Shown: in pieces, positions 11,820 to 23,175 of the stretch
Layout of the letters: every line of letters begins with the position of its first letter
Position numbering within the stretch: position 1 is the first letter of the stretch
Assembly (NCBI GenBank): GCA_946902985.2
Contig: OX336389.2
Coordinates: 169,270,704 to 169,334,703, forward strand
Source: Meconema thalassinum
Lineage: Eukaryota > Arthropoda > Insecta > Orthoptera > Tettigoniidae
Reading direction: 5' to 3'
Length of the DNA: 64,000 nt
Made by a program: the position numbers and the translations under genes
Notes under the pieces: generated by a model
Seen by the model: only the letters and a program-made list of their open reading frames with translations
The model's database searches: none
Told to the model about the DNA's origin: nothing

Positions 11820-12232
11820 TCGCAAGGCGTTTGCGGTCGTTTACTGTGAGTGAGAAACTGAAAGTTGTGAGGGAAGCTGAAACTATTGAAAATCGTGCCG
11901 CCGGTAGGAAATATGATATTGATGAGTCATGTATTCGAGATTGAAGAAAGAAGAAAATGTTCAAGGCAGCCTTGAAACAGCTGTATACCGAGTGGATGGC
12001 GGCCGATAATCACACACTGACTCCAACTGGTCGCATTCAGCACCCGGAAGCTCAGCTGCTCTGTTCGTGGATTTTGACGGCATGGAATCGTATCTCTGGA
12101 GATCTCATACAGAAGAGCTTCAAGGAATGCAGTATTTCTAATGCTATGGATGGCAGCGAAGACGACATTTTGTGGGAAAATGATGGTGATATAAGTTCCG
12201 AAGTTGGTACTTCTGATGAAGATGATGAATGA
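11820..12232 (+). pseudogene. Pogo-type transposase remnant (ends only)
   Basis: Frame 11820-11944 encodes the N-terminal DNA-binding part with RRLRSFTVSEKLKVVREAE and RAAGRKYDIDESCIRD, then a stop. Frame 11957-12232 resumes directly with the transposase C-terminus: RISGDLIQKSFKECSISNAM, DGSEDDILWEND, then an acidic DEDDE end. The catalytic domain between them has been deleted. Host proteins of the POGK/jerky type share this layout, but here the stop and deletion mark it as a relic. Confidence 0.75.
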
Positions 12233-12262
12233 AGTGTTTGTGTACTTATATTTGTATTTTTA

Positions 12263-12595
12263 GCCTCCGTGGCTTAGGCGGCAGCACGCAGGCCTCTCAC
12301 CGCTGGGTCCGTGGTTCAAATCACGGTCGCTCCATGAGAGATCTGTGCTGTACAAAACGGAGGCAGACACGTTTTTCTCCGGGTACTCCGGTTTCCCCTG
12401 TCAAAATTTCATTCCAGCAACACTCTCCACTATCATTTCATTGCATCTGTCATTCATTTAATCATTGCCCCAGAGGAGTGCGTCAGGCCTCGGCAGCCGG
12501 CACAGTTCATATCCTCGCCACTGGATGGGGGCTTCATTCATTCCATTCCTGACCCGGTCGGTGACTGGAAGCAGGCTGTGGATTTTCATTTTTTC
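12263..12595 (+). mobile_element. tRNA-derived SINE (family A), copy 2
   Basis: A 333-bp complete copy is flanked by ATTTGTATTTTTA at 12250-12262 and 12596-12608. The head GCCTCCGTGGCTTAGGCGGC looks like an A box region and GGTTCAAATCAC like a B box, so the head is tRNA-like. The body matches the copy at 6414-6714. Confidence 0.9.
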
Positions 12596-12689
12596 ATTTG
12601 TATTTTTAATAGTTTGATGTGTGTTATTTTAGGACGACTTCAAAACTGTTGGAAACTATTTTGGAGAAATGCTCTTCTGTTTATTTAGT

Positions 12690-12843
12690 CATCATCATCA
12701 TCATCATCTTGCATAGTTTCCAGCCACTGGCCGGGTCTGTTTGGAACACAAGCCTCTCCAACGTCTTCTGTCTTCCCACCATCTCTCAGCCTCCACCCTT
12801 GTCCAGTCATCTCCTCTCTTCTTCACGCTTTCTTCCACCCCCC
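12690..12843 (-). mobile_element. RTE-like LINE tail, 154-bp insertion
   Basis: Minus-strand 3' end of the RTE family with its (GAT)n tail, 5' truncated to 154 bp, flanked by TTTATTTAGT at 12680-12689 and 12844-12853. Confidence 0.85.
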
Positions 12844-12956
12844 TTTATTTAGTAAAGATTGTAAATAATTTTGAGAAAAACTTTTTATTTTATTTTGTTC
12901 TTCAGAATAAGGGTGCGGGTCTTATTCAGTGGCGGGTGGTATTCGAGTATATACGG

Positions 12957-14911
12957 TAGTCATCAGCCCATCACAGTTTTCGACTGTGGCTAAATGCTGC
13001 CTTCTACGCTGACGTATGTCGCAATGATATTCGGAAGGAAATGTCTCGGCTTCAGAGTTACTACCACTAGCGTATGAAAAATTACTAGTCAAGCTGAAAT
13101 AAACGTTAAAATCTTATTACCAATGCAGAATTAAGTATTTCCATTCCTTAGGGAATTTTTATTACGTCTCAAAAATACGTTCAAACAATAATTGTACCAG
13201 TATCATATAGTTTTAGAGCAAAACCACACTTCAAACTTGTAGCATTTGCAAGCAAAGTGTTTAAGTTGACGACATTGCTAGACTTGGTGAATAGCATTTA
13301 TCAGTAAGTGAGAGCAAGAATGAAAACAGGAACGGAAACAGTGTTTTGCCACTCGTCTTATGTACTGTTGAAACAGTTCTTATAATTGTAAGTACCTTCA
13401 ATGTTCCGTAGCTTTGGAGAAAACATGAAGAAAATCTGTTTTCGTTACAGCAACTTGACAAATATGTTGATGTAGTTACTACCGACATGCGATGTGTTCT
13501 TGTACAAAAGATGCGCAACGAGCGAGAAATTTAGGTGAAGTTATCTGACATTTTAATTTTCTTCAGGCTTCTAACCAAAGAAGATGTAACTACAAGGGAA
13601 ATGTCGAATACCTAACATTTTTCTGTTTGATACAACAGTATAAATCAAAAAGTTAACGGGGCAGATAACTTCATAGGTTACCTAATGATGAAGTTTGAAA
13701 CAGGCAATTGCGGACAACACCTATGTCATTGAAAATATGTGTTGTGCTTTTGCGTGAAATTGTAAATTCCACCAATTGACATGCGAGAAGTTAGTAGCCG
13801 ATAACATTATTAATAAATCAGTAAAAATACAAGGTTATAATTTACACACACGTCGGTTTGTGTCTGCTCCTTATTACTCTTCGCGGGCAGTTTGTTTTCC
13901 TGTTGCACATGCGTAATGTAGCATGTTATAAAAATGGGTGCGGTCGTAACCGCTGAACAAGACTTGAAAATAATATATTATTTGTGACTGTAATATCATC
14001 TGCTACCAACCAATTGTGTTGCGTCTAGTCAATGCTCTTTTAAACTCATTGAAAGGAGGAAGCGTGACTTCATTTTGTTACCGGTACGTGAAAAGGAAGG
14101 AAGCTTGTAGTTTTACGTGACCGCTAATCTAGCGACCATGAGCCGTGGGAATCCGAACCACACGACGCAGGGAGAAAAAGTTTTTTAAAATAAGGAGTCA
14201 AGCCCTTTCAAATGTTTCCAGTGCGAGCAACGTTATTTTCTTGAAACACTGAATTGGGATTTCACTGTAACTGTATCTTTCACTAAGCAGGAAATATTTT
14301 TGAATTAAACAGAACAGGAGAGATTTTTATTTCGCCAAACTATGCACATGGATAATCCATGCCCAAATAATTTAGAGTTTATTGTATTTTCAAATCTTTG
14401 TCATAAACATTTGCACATTTAGCATGATATATTTCGCTGAATTCATCACCCACTACTACATGTAATTTGAGTTCACAGCTCCTTTAAGAGGCGAGCATGC
14501 TATCTCCATACCCACACACACACTGGAAACATTTGGAAAGACTATACTCCTTACTTGAAAATAATGGAGTAGAATGGAAATGTACCATTCTCTTTTATTG
14601 ATAGGTTAATTAAATAAATGATGAAGTGCTGCAAATGAAATGACCTTCAATTTATTGTATATTTAAACATACCTCCCCACTCACATCACCACAGTAGTTA
14701 CTCAGCACAACTAGAATCCTCCCAAAGCGCTGTGAACCCACGTATTACATGTGTTGACAAAATACTTGCAGGCAAATTAAGGAAACAGAACTGAAAGTAG
14801 GTGACATGTCTCAAACTCTTACAACAGGGATCAATGCTTATAATTATGATCCCTATTCAGGAATCAAGCAAAAGATATTGCTGATTCTTCATTTTCAGTT
14901 CTCAAACATAC
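12957..14911. other. Intron sequence, no recognised feature
   Basis: Between the pogo element and the Plk4 exon at 14912 I see no convincing exon or element ends. Several short open frames here have no recognisable motifs. Confidence 0.5.
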
Positions 14912-15055
14912 CTGCTGTAAGAACTCCTTGTGTGAATGGCAGCGCGTCATGAAAGGATGATCAAGTATTTTGTTTAAAGGCAGCCTCTCCTTTGGGTTCT
15001 TCTTCAGTAAGCAGTTAATCAAGTCTTGGGCGTCAGGTGATAAATGGGCAGGAAG
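14912..15055 (-). CDS. Plk4: Plk4 exon: end of the kinase C-lobe
   Basis: This is an exon of 144 bases (48 codons) after acceptor CTCCTTAG and before donor GTATGT. It reads LPAHLSPDAQDLINCLLKKN, then PKERLPLNKILDHPFMTRCH and SHKEFLQQ. The R of PKERL is the conserved kinase arginine of subdomain XI, and LDHPFM closes the kinase fold as in other PLK4 proteins. Phase is 0 at both ends. A pogo-type element starts about 200 bases upstream on the gene strand (15254-16216). Confidence 0.94.
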
Positions 15056-15253
15056 CTAAGGAGGAAATAAATTATAAAACATTGTGTTTCACTTTAACAC
15101 ACAGAAATACACCGTAAATGTAGAACTATTTTATGGTTGAAGGTGATGATGATATTAATAATTTAATTTAAACTTATATCATGTACATTGAATACACTGG
15201 AAATGCATCCCACAAATCAGTACAGAATCCTTGTTGATTATCACTGAGATATA

Positions 15254-16216
15254 CCGTATTTGCTCGCGTATATCTCGCACCCCATTATTTATTTGAAATT
15301 TCAGGAACAAAAAAGTACTCGCATATATCTCGCATTCATTACTGACGCCATCATATAAATGACCGTAATAACCTTGAGGTAGAAACATGTTCGATTTAGC
15401 GCGCCACAACAGTCGTCATTGTACAGGAACTTACCCGAAGCGTTACTAACAGGAAGGGCGAGCAACAACGAGTTGATCCGAACTGATTAGGGATTGTGGC
15501 GCCGCGTGAAAGCATACGGCGCAGCGTGAGTGTTAGCATGCTGTACATCGATAGTCTTCGGCCGCAGTTGGTTAAATTCGCCGCCTTGAGACACGTTCGA
15601 ATTAGGGATTAGCGCGCCACAACAGTTGCTCAAATAGGCCTACTGTTACATCGCAGAGAAACGCAGTTCAATCTTCTCGAATCTCAATGATTTCGTCTTT
15701 ACGCATTGCGTCGCATCAGAGTTCGGCCGCGTGCAAGCATACGGCGCAGCGTGAGTGTTAGCACGCTGTACATCGTTCGCCGCGTCTTCGGCCGCGGTTG
15801 GCTAAATTCACCGCCTTGAGACACGTTCGAATTAGCGCGCCACAACAGTTGCTCAAGTAGGCCTACTGTTACATCGCAGAGAAACGCAGTTCAGTCTTCT
15901 CGAATCTCAATGATTTCGTCCTTACGCATTGCGTCGCATCAGAGTTCGGCCCCGTGCAAGCATACGGCGCAGCGTGAGTGTTAGCACGCTGTACATCGTT
16001 CGCCGCGTCTTCGGCCGCGGTTGGCTAAATTCACCGCCTAGAGACACGTTCGAATCAGCGATTAGCGCGCCACAAAAGTTGCGCAAGTAGGCCTACTGTT
16101 ACATCGCAAATTGTGTTTTTTCGGGAATATGGTCATTCCCCGCGTATATCTCGCACCGAAAATTTTCACACATATTTTCGGTCAAAAAAGTGCGAGATAT
16201 ATGCGAGCAAATACGG
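15254..16216. mobile_element. Pogo-type miniature element, TIR ACCGTATTTGCTCGCG
   Basis: A 963-bp non-autonomous element is flanked by TA. Its ends are inverted copies of CCGTATTTGCTCGCGTATAT followed by CTCGCAC. No transposase remains. The middle holds a tandem array of a roughly 225-bp unit (about 15600-16110) with GTAGGCCTACTGTTACATCG in each copy. Assignment to pogo comes from the related copy at 25288, which keeps a pogo C-terminus. Confidence 0.8.
15600..16110. repeat. Tandem repeat of ~225 bp inside the pogo element
   Basis: Units begin near 15620, 15842 and (partial) 16072, each with AGGCCTACTGTTACATCGCA. They share CGTGCAAGCATACGGCGCAG and the GCGCGCCACAA motif. Single-copy versions of the same unit lie in the elements at 19664, 25288 and 50128. 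Confidence 0.8.
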
Positions 16217-16690
16217 TATTATATTATATTGTAATTGAACATCATATATAATATTTCAGTAGTATGCATCCCTCCTGCGGGGCTCACAAGCGACCGATCG
16301 TGACAAATGAGCATTCAAATGAAAGAGAATAGACATTAGCCGTGACTTATTGCACTATAATTTCAAAAATATTTATAATTTATTTAAAAAATGACTTTAA
16401 AAAAATTGTACGAAGTGTGCGATTTGCAAACACCGTTGATGTAGGAAAATACGCTCCATAATTGCTGTCCACGGGCTGCTGTGACGCCTGTTTCATGTCA
16501 TATTAACATTCTGAGGTATTTCCTTTATCCTGAAATGTAAATAGTGTTCTCTAATAATTTGGCTGAAATAAAACATACGGTAACCTTTCTCCTTAAGTCT
16601 CTCATTATAAACCTATTGGGGAAACAGTGGTTTATGAACATGCGAGATTTCTCGCACTGGTCTGCTAGTTACATATAATAGTGCCACCTA

Positions 16691-17345
16691 CAGGGTCTCC
16701 CAGGTAAAGTCAGACTGTCATGCAGCGCTTTCACTCTCCACTACGGCAGCTGTCCCAGCCGAGCTTATGTCACGCGTATATATTCTTATATGAAATATTA
16801 CCTTATAAAAGATGCTGGAAGTGTCGTCCTTCCTGGGTTATACAGGCAATGTATCTGGTAACCACATTCTGGCTGACGCGAGTAAGTTTTGCCATGTTTA
16901 AAAACTTTAACTGGTGACGTGAGGTCATCTAGACTCCCAAGAAATAAAAAAAATCTGTGCTTCTTTAATTAAATCTTGCAATAAGCTGTTGTTTATGTTA
17001 CCTACTTATCTGTGTGCTGACACTTCACTCCCTCGTTGATGAAAGTTTAGTGGCTTGCGATTCAGACTGGCAAGAACACAGCAACAATACAGCCTGTAGG
17101 AGAAACTGGCGGCATGTAATGATAACGAGAACTTGTTTTAGCGTTGAAATTGTTATTCGGTAACACGGTATTGTTTTGTACGCTTGAATAATCTAAGGTA
17201 GTTCAGTTTCAGTAAGACTGTAAGTATGATTGTAAATACGTAACATAAGCCCGGCCAAGGCCGCGACGAAAGCTCGACTGGGGCAGCTGCCGTAGCCAAG
17301 GGTTGAAACTCCGCCTGACGGTCTGACTTTACCTGGGAGACCCTG
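16691..17345. mobile_element. Tc1/mariner-like MITE, TIR CAGGGTCTCCCAGG
   Basis: A 655-bp element flanked by TA has inverted ends of about 29 bp (CAGGGTCTCCCAGGTAAAGT then CAGACNGTCA). No coding capacity was recognised. Confidence 0.82.
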
Positions 17346-17580
17346 TATATCAAAATCATTGAGTTAAGGAGAAAAAAAGTTCAATAATCAACTATGAAAA
17401 TGAAAATCACAATTTAAATTGTGTTAGAAATGCAAAGAATGTAATTTGTAATTGTTATTGAATTACAATTGAATCAATTATTTCAGAAACAGCACTTCTT
17501 CACACTCTGACGAGGTGGTGTTTCTACACCGTCAGTTCATAAGTTTATATATAATTTATATATCTATCTATATATATATA

Positions 17581-18320
17581 CAGGGTCTTTCATATAAAAT
17601 AAGAGCACCAAGCGGCGGCTTTGTTAACGGCAGCTGCGGTCACCTTGGCTGAGCTTGTGGCGCGCCAAGGCCCCCTGCTTTAAGCGTGTGTACAATCCTA
17701 TATGATGCAGCGGCCTTGCTAGTGTGTGTACAATGCTGAAATCTTACTTTAGTTAGTTATTGTTGATGAAACCGAAACCCCTACTTGTGCTAATTTTGTG
17801 AGTGATTTATTCGGAGACCGTTCAAGATTCTCGCCAATGTCATCTAGCTCATCCTCTGTTAAAACTGTTCGTGTGCGGGCATGTTTTTTATCGAGCACCG
17901 AGCCAGTAGTGTCAAACTTATTTGCAATTACGAGAATCTGTGCTAGAGAAGGTGGCACTTCATCAGGAAATTGTTGAACAAATGCATCACGTAACCGCCG
18001 AGCCGACTCGCACTTAAAATAAGTTTTACATAAAAAAATACGATGTTGCAATGATAACTGTCTCGCCATGTTAGCCCTTGAGGTTTAGACTGGCGACTGA
18101 GCAACTGCACGCTTATTGCAAGGTCAAGTTTGGTAATGTCAATCTGTTATTTTTATACAGTCCATTGAAAAAAACACACACCCAGCCCTCGTATGTACTA
18201 TGCGTGCGCTTTCAATACTACAGCAGGGGGCCGTGGCGCGCCACAAGCTCGGCCAAGGTAACCGCACCCGAGGTTAAAAAAGCCGCCGCTTGGCGCTCTT
18301 ATTTTATATGAAAGACCCTG
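17581..18320 (-). mobile_element. Tc1/mariner-like element with ~95-bp TIRs and an HTH-only ORF
   Basis: A 740-bp element flanked by TA starts and ends with CAGGGTCTTTCATATAAAAT as long inverted repeats of roughly 95 bp, about 85% matched. It carries one minus-strand frame, described separately, and no catalytic domain. Confidence 0.85.
17749..18069 (-). CDS. Truncated transposase: helix-turn-helix region only
   Basis: This is an intact 106-codon frame from ATG to stop inside the 17581-18320 element. It reads MARQLSLQHRIFLCKTYFK, then RRLRDAFVQQFPDEVPPS, NKFDTTGSVLDKKHARTRTV and LTEDELDDIGENLERSPNKS. This matches the N-terminal paired-like DNA-binding part of Tc1/mariner/IS630-type transposases (two HTH units with the TGSVxDKK linker). 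The DDE/D catalytic half is absent, and the frame stops soon after VSVSSTITN. If expressed it could bind element ends but not cut them. Whether it is expressed cannot be seen here. Confidence 0.65.
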   Translation of the reverse strand: MARQLSLQHRIFLCKTYFKCESARRLRDAFVQQFPDEVPPSLAQILVIANKFDTTGSVLDKKHARTRTVLTEDELDDIGENLERSPNKSLTKLAQVGVSVSSTITN

Positions 18321-19353
18321 TAGATATATAGTATCACTTTTTGTGGACATGATAACTACCGCCATTTTCCACCAATCAAATTTATACAAAAAATATAACC
18401 TTAAATCTCGGTAGAGTTCGTTAATGGGCAAAATCAAACCAAGGGGGTTGAAATGTGGGACCATTTCAGAAAAATTGAAACATCGCTATAACTTTCTTAA
18501 TATGTAAATAATCGAACCCATTCAAAGTTCATACTATTCTTCGGATACGGGCCAAAAAATTATCTCCATAAAGTTTCTTGATAGCATCAACCATTGACCA
18601 AAGGGGTGGAGAAAATTGAGTATTTTGAGAGAAAAAAATCATACCTCTTGTAATAGGTACAATATCAAAACCGTTTAAAATTGTCAATACTCCTCTATAC
18701 ATTACCTAAAACTATTGTCTGAATGATTTTTTGATATGACCAACCCTTACACCAAGGGATGAGCAAAATATTGTCGATGAAGATGCCAAGTTGATGAGGG
18801 AAGAACTAAGCCGAAGATAGGCATCACCAATTATTACCGACTGTACTACGAATGACATCAAAGCAACATTGATGTTTTGACAGCCCTGTCGTTCTACAGA
18901 CGAGCCAAAGATAGCGTTATCTTCAACTCCTGTTCAGCAGTTTGCTAGTGCAAGGTAAATAGCAGTAGGCTAATAATATGATCATAAGAAGATGAGGCTT
19001 CACATATGCTAAACTTGCAGAACGTTTGTAGGTATACAACAATTGGCAAACTTAGTAAAATCAAAATATATTTCTTGGCCCGGTGAAATCTACCGCCTTC
19101 CGGCGTGTCGAGAGGAAATTTTTAAAATTATTATTGTTTGTCTCAGAAACAGCATACTACATGTAACCATTTCTGTAGACATTGGTATTGATCCGATGAC
19201 CATGATGTCAAGATATCTGCATTTAGTAGTACAAAGGGAAAAAAAATAATTTAGTGTCCGAACTAAACTAAAACTTACAGAATGTTTTTTGTCATACATA
19301 CATTTTCATTTGAGACTGTATTGTCTGTCAGCATCCAGTCTAGTTGCAGACGT
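18321..19353. other. Intron sequence, no recognised feature
   Basis: I see no element ends, tRNA-like boxes or convincing exon between the miniature element and the LINE tail at 19354. Confidence 0.45.
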
Positions 19354-19510
19354 TTAATTGCAAACAAGTCGCCTCCATGATCTCCTATTAGCAGTTAGCA
19401 CTGCGGCCTCCTCTGCTTCTACACCTCTCACTTTGAAATTGTTCAACACTGAATCTAACCATTGCATCTTGATCTCTTTCCTCTCTATTGCTGAACTCAT
19501 TAACCTCTTA
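19354..19510 (-). mobile_element. LINE C-terminal fragment, downstream half
   Basis: The minus strand encodes RLMSSAIERKEIKMQWLDSV and EEAAVLTANRRSWRRLVCN, typical of the extreme C-terminus of RTE/CR1-like LINE proteins. The upstream half, ending in GEERLPK, is at 24881-25000. The two were separated by the 19511-24874 insertion. Confidence 0.72.
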
Positions 19511-20246
19511 CATACCTGCCAACTTTTAAAAAGAGCTTTCAGTAAAACTCGTGTGTGCCAAAAAAAAATTTCGACATACCGCGGCTTGAAGCAATAATCC
19601 TCATCGGCTACAAAATACAGTAATTCATGCTTTGAACAGGACATTTCAATGAAATCTTATCTACCGTATTTGCTCGCATATATCTCGCCCCCGCGTATAT
19701 CTCGCACCCCATTTTTTTAGTTGAAATTTCAGGGGGGAAAAAGTACTCGCATATATCTCGCATTCATTTTTGACGCCGTCATATAAATGACCATAATAAC
19801 CTTGAGGTATAAACACGTTCGATTTAGCGCGCCACAAGTCGTCATTGAAACAGACGTTATAAGCTCGTTAAGGATGATTCAAGGCAGAAAAGGAACTCCA
19901 GCATTTATATTGGATACGATCGATCATCTTCCATATCGATTCCTCACTACATGTACGAGCGAGCTTGATCTTACCCGACCGCGGCTGAAGACACAATGTA
20001 GGCCTAAAGCGTGCTAACAGTCACGCCGGCGCCGCATCGCATGCTTGCGCGAGGTCTGTCCGAGTTTGTACGTTCGTAGCGGCACTACAGTATAGCGTCA
20101 GTTTACGCAAGTTTGCATCAGTTCGTGTGTTATGGTTATTCGTACAATCATTCATGGTTCCGTATTGATTAAAAGTCAAATATAAAGGGAATAGAATTCC
20201 GCCTGATCAATACAACATTTTCAATTAAGGGGCTATATTAAACCCA

Positions 20247-20301
20247 TTTGGATGGTACATGTTTCGAGGCTCCTCTTGGCCCCTTCATCAGCCATACATA
20301 C
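20247..20301 (-). ncRNA. Hammerhead ribozyme motif, inverted PLE unit 1
   Basis: The reverse-strand copy of the same motif in the inverted unit, with an identical core (CTGATGA and GAAAC) and stem II. Confidence 0.7.
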
Positions 20302-20965
20302 AAACATATTGTCAATACAATTATCAGAATACAATTGAAAAGGTAATAAAACTAACATGAGATCAAACTGGTTAAGGGGGCCTCTCTTTTGATAAGTTTT
20401 CATGTGCTGCGGGATTAGGTTGTTAGTTCTACATCTTTTCAAAAAATCAATATCCTTGATAATAGTCGACAATTTGACTCTAAGATCTTTATATGAAAAT
20501 CTAGCTTTCCTAGCATCGTTGGCTTGGCTTGCCTTGATAGTATTCGTACAATCATTCATGGTTCCGTATTGATTAAAAGTCAAATATAAAGGGAACAGAA
20601 ACATGTACCATCCAAATGGGTTTAATATAGCCCCTTAATTGAAAATGTTGTATTGATCAGGCGGAATTCTGTTCCCTTTATATTTGACTTTTAATCAATA
20701 CGGAACCATGAATGATTGTACGAATACTATCAAGGCAAGCCAAGCCAACGATGCTAGGAAAGCTAGATTTTCATATAAAGATCTTAGAGTCAAATTGTCG
20801 ACTATAATCAAGGATATTGATTTTTTGAAAAGATGTAGAACTAACAACCTAATCCCGCAGCACGTGAAAACTTATCAAAAGAGAGGCCCCCTTAACCAGT
20901 TTGATCTCATGTTAGTTTTATTACCTTTTCAATTGTATTCTGATAATTGTATTGACAATATGTTT

Positions 20966-21020
20966 GTATGTATGGCTGATGAAGGGGCCAAGAGGAGCCT
21001 CGAAACATGTACCATCCAAA
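20966..21020 (+). ncRNA. Hammerhead ribozyme motif, PLE unit 2
   Basis: CTGATGA at 20976-20982 and CGAAAC at 21001-21006 enclose a stem GGGGC/GCCTC (one G-U). Stem III would be two pairs (AC/GU) with loop AU, leading to the cleavable GUA ending at 21011. Stem I pairs GGUA before the core with the bases after the cut (ACC-AUCC side). This fits the minimal hammerheads known from Penelope-like elements. Confidence 0.72.
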
Positions 21021-21369
21021 TGGGTTTAATATAGCCCCTTAATTGAAAATGTTGTATTGATCAGGCGGAATTCTGTTCCCTTTATATTTGACTTTTAATC
21101 AATACGGAACCATGAATGATTGTACGAATACTATCAAGGCAAGCCAAGCCAACGATGCTAGGAAAGCTAGATTTTCATATAAAGATCTTAGAGTCAAATT
21201 GTCGACTATAATCAAGGATATTGATTTTTTGAAAAGATGTAGAACTAACAACCTAATCCCACAGCACGTGAAAACTTATCAAAAGAGAGGCCCCCTTAAC
21301 CAGTTTGATCTCATGTTAGTTTTATTACCTTTTCAATTGTATTCTGATAATTGTATTGACAATATGTTT

Positions 21370-21424
21370 GTATGTATGGCTGATGAAGGGGCCAAGAGGA
21401 GCCTCGAAACATGTACCATCCAAA
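21370..21424 (+). ncRNA. Hammerhead ribozyme motif, PLE unit 3
   Basis: Same layout as the copy 404 bases upstream: CTGATGA at 21380-21386, GAAAC at 21406-21410, predicted cut after 21415. With unit 2 it forms a direct dimer. Confidence 0.72.
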
Positions 21425-21532
21425 TGGGTTTAATATAGCCCCTTAATTGAAAATGTTGTATTGATCAGGCAGAATTCTGTTCCCTTTATATTTGTTATGG
21501 TTATGCGACATTAAGAACCTATGAAAAAGACG

Positions 21533-23175
21533 TCATGAGCTCGTTAAGGATGATTCAAGGCAGAATTTAGAGCGTAGACGCGTAGCAATCGATACGATCG
21601 ACATCTTCCATATCGATTCCTCGCTACATGCCCGAGCTAGCTCGAACTTAGCCGAGCGCGGCTGAAGCGTGCTAACACCCACGCGGCGCCGCTTGACATG
21701 CTTGCACACGGCCGAGCTCTGAAGCAACGCAATACGTAAAGACGAAATCATTGAGATTCGAGAAGACTGAACTGGGTTTCTCTGCGATGTAACAGTAGGC
21801 CTACTTGCGCAATCTTCGAAACATACGAGCATGTTGGCGCGAGTGGTATAGCACAGATTTCCTTATCTTCAAAGCCCAAACAATACAAGAGGAATACGGA
21901 AATTCCCCGCGTATATTTCGCACTGACAAATTTCACTCGTATTTTCGGCTCGCGTATATCTCGCACCCCATTTTTTTAGTTGAAATTTCAGGAAAAAAGT
22001 GCGAGATATACGCGAGCAAATACGGTACTTACATCATACGCCAATTATTTGTAGACGAGCATGACCCTCAAGAAGCAGGTGTGGTGAATTTTGATAACAT
22101 GCTTCAGAACTTCTGGTCTTTAAAATGGAAATGGCTCCATGAATTCCATTGGACATCAATGACCAGAACTGTGTCCTGCTGTTCTTAATCAGTCTAAAAA
22201 TTCATTCACAGTCAAGTACAGAGAAATATCAACTTGTTACACGGTCGGCACTGGTCTCAGCCGTTGGACGAGATTCCGGCAGTTTTTACAATAGAACACG
22301 GTGAAAGATCGTGTATTGGGATTTACTTAATACGTGTCACTTTTAGTTGTTCAATGAGATTTCTATTGTACTTGAGACCGGGTACAGGAAAATATTGCAT
22401 TATTACGCAATCAGCACCGCTTGCTGTCCGTTTGACAAGAATCCAGTTGACCTAGTCATCGAATGCGGCAAAATATCGCGATATATCTCAATTGCTGCCG
22501 CTCTCGACCGCTTTACGAGATTCACGTTGTCCTCGCAGGTGGACACTGAGAATGCGATAATATGCAATAGGCGGCCCCAACCAGCCGTCCTCGTGATCAC
22601 ACAATTGGGCACGGGTTTCATGATTTTACGCAACTGGTGTAGATCTCGGTTCATTCAACGAGATTCCCACAAGCAAGTCATGAGGTCAGTCGGCCGCCTT
22701 GAGCATGTGATTTTGGAGGCTGAAAGTTCGAAGTAGGTATCGAATTTTACGAATTATTCTGAGAGGATTCCATGAATTTTAATATAAGAGGGCACATTTT
22801 CCTTCGTTTGATTCACGAATCATACACGTTTTCGAGATAACTGGATTATAACTGGATAATTAGATTATATAACCGACGGAACCAAAGGACGAAGGAAAAA
22901 TCGACATATAACGGAATTTCGAATCAACCATACTGGATGTCGCAAATTTACGAGAGAGATTTTTAAAATTAATGTATTTCGAAGATTTTTCGTGATTTTT
23001 TCAAAACGGTATCGTTTCGCAAGATTGCGACATTAAATTATTTCGCGTTATCTCTGGACTTATATTTGAGATAGTCTCCAAATTTAGAGGTCAATAACAG
23101 AAATGACAGGTTTCTGTTTTGTTTAGAAAGTTTGTGCGAATAAATGTGTCGCGAAAAGTCTGGTTTTCTAATTAC
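21533..23175. other. Residual pogo and hAT-like interior, no gene recognised
   Basis: Bases 21533-22025 are the right part of the pogo element. From 22026 to 23175 the interior of the larger element shows repeated near-copies of ACGAGATTC (around 22270, 22527, 22660) but no readable transposase. Confidence 0.45.

Larger units (their letters stand above)
10837..12956 (+). mobile_element. Pogo-type DNA transposon with nested insertions
   Basis: Inverted ends (left TATACTCGAATACCACCCGC, right GCGGGTGGTATTCGAGTATA) are flanked by TA. The plus strand keeps the start of a pogo-type transposase (FTVSEKLKVVREAETIENRA, AGRKYDIDESC; a CENP-B-like helix-turn-helix) and its end (IQKSFKECSISNAMDGSEDD then an acidic tail). 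The DDE core is missing. A small TIR element (11043-11818), a SINE (12263-12595) and an RTE tail (12690-12843) have inserted into it. Confidence 0.82.
20140..21493. mobile_element. Penelope-like element terminal array (inverted plus direct units)
   Basis: The insertion is flanked by GTTATGGTTAT at 20129-20139 and 21494-21504. It consists of about 1.15 units in reverse (20140-20601) joined to about 2.2 units in forward direction (20602-21493) with a 404-bp period. Each full unit encodes a 116-codon frame (20684-21034, 21088-21438, and 20604-20233 reversed) with ARKARFSYKDLRVKLSTIIK and DIDFLKRCRTNNLIPQH, resembling the start of PLE proteins. Each unit ends in a hammerhead motif. Tandem and inverted termini are a known PLE habit. 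The RT is absent. Confidence 0.8.
19664..22025. mobile_element. Pogo-type element split by a Penelope array
   Basis: TA-flanked inverted ends (CCGTATTTGCTCGC left; GCGAGCAAATACGG right) enclose 2.4 kb, of which 1.35 kb is the PLE insertion at 20140-21493. The remaining sequence matches the elements at 25288 and 50128, for example TAGGCCTACTTGCGC and GCGCGCCACAA. Confidence 0.8.

Noticed and set aside
12263..12340. True tRNA gene
   Set aside because: A- and B-box-like sequences are present, but the rest does not fold as a tRNA, and the segment is the head of a 333-bp SINE with TSD. The same holds for the heads at 6714, 32596, 38674-39011, 51508, 53410 and 54243.
13261..13518. 85-codon minus-strand frame between the pogo element and Plk4
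   Set aside because: No motif, no fit to polo-box sequence, and no splice sites in a suitable phase.
20230..21490. CRISPR-like or satellite repeat array
   Set aside because: The 404-bp units are coding-like, partly inverted and flanked by a target duplication, which fits a Penelope insertion.
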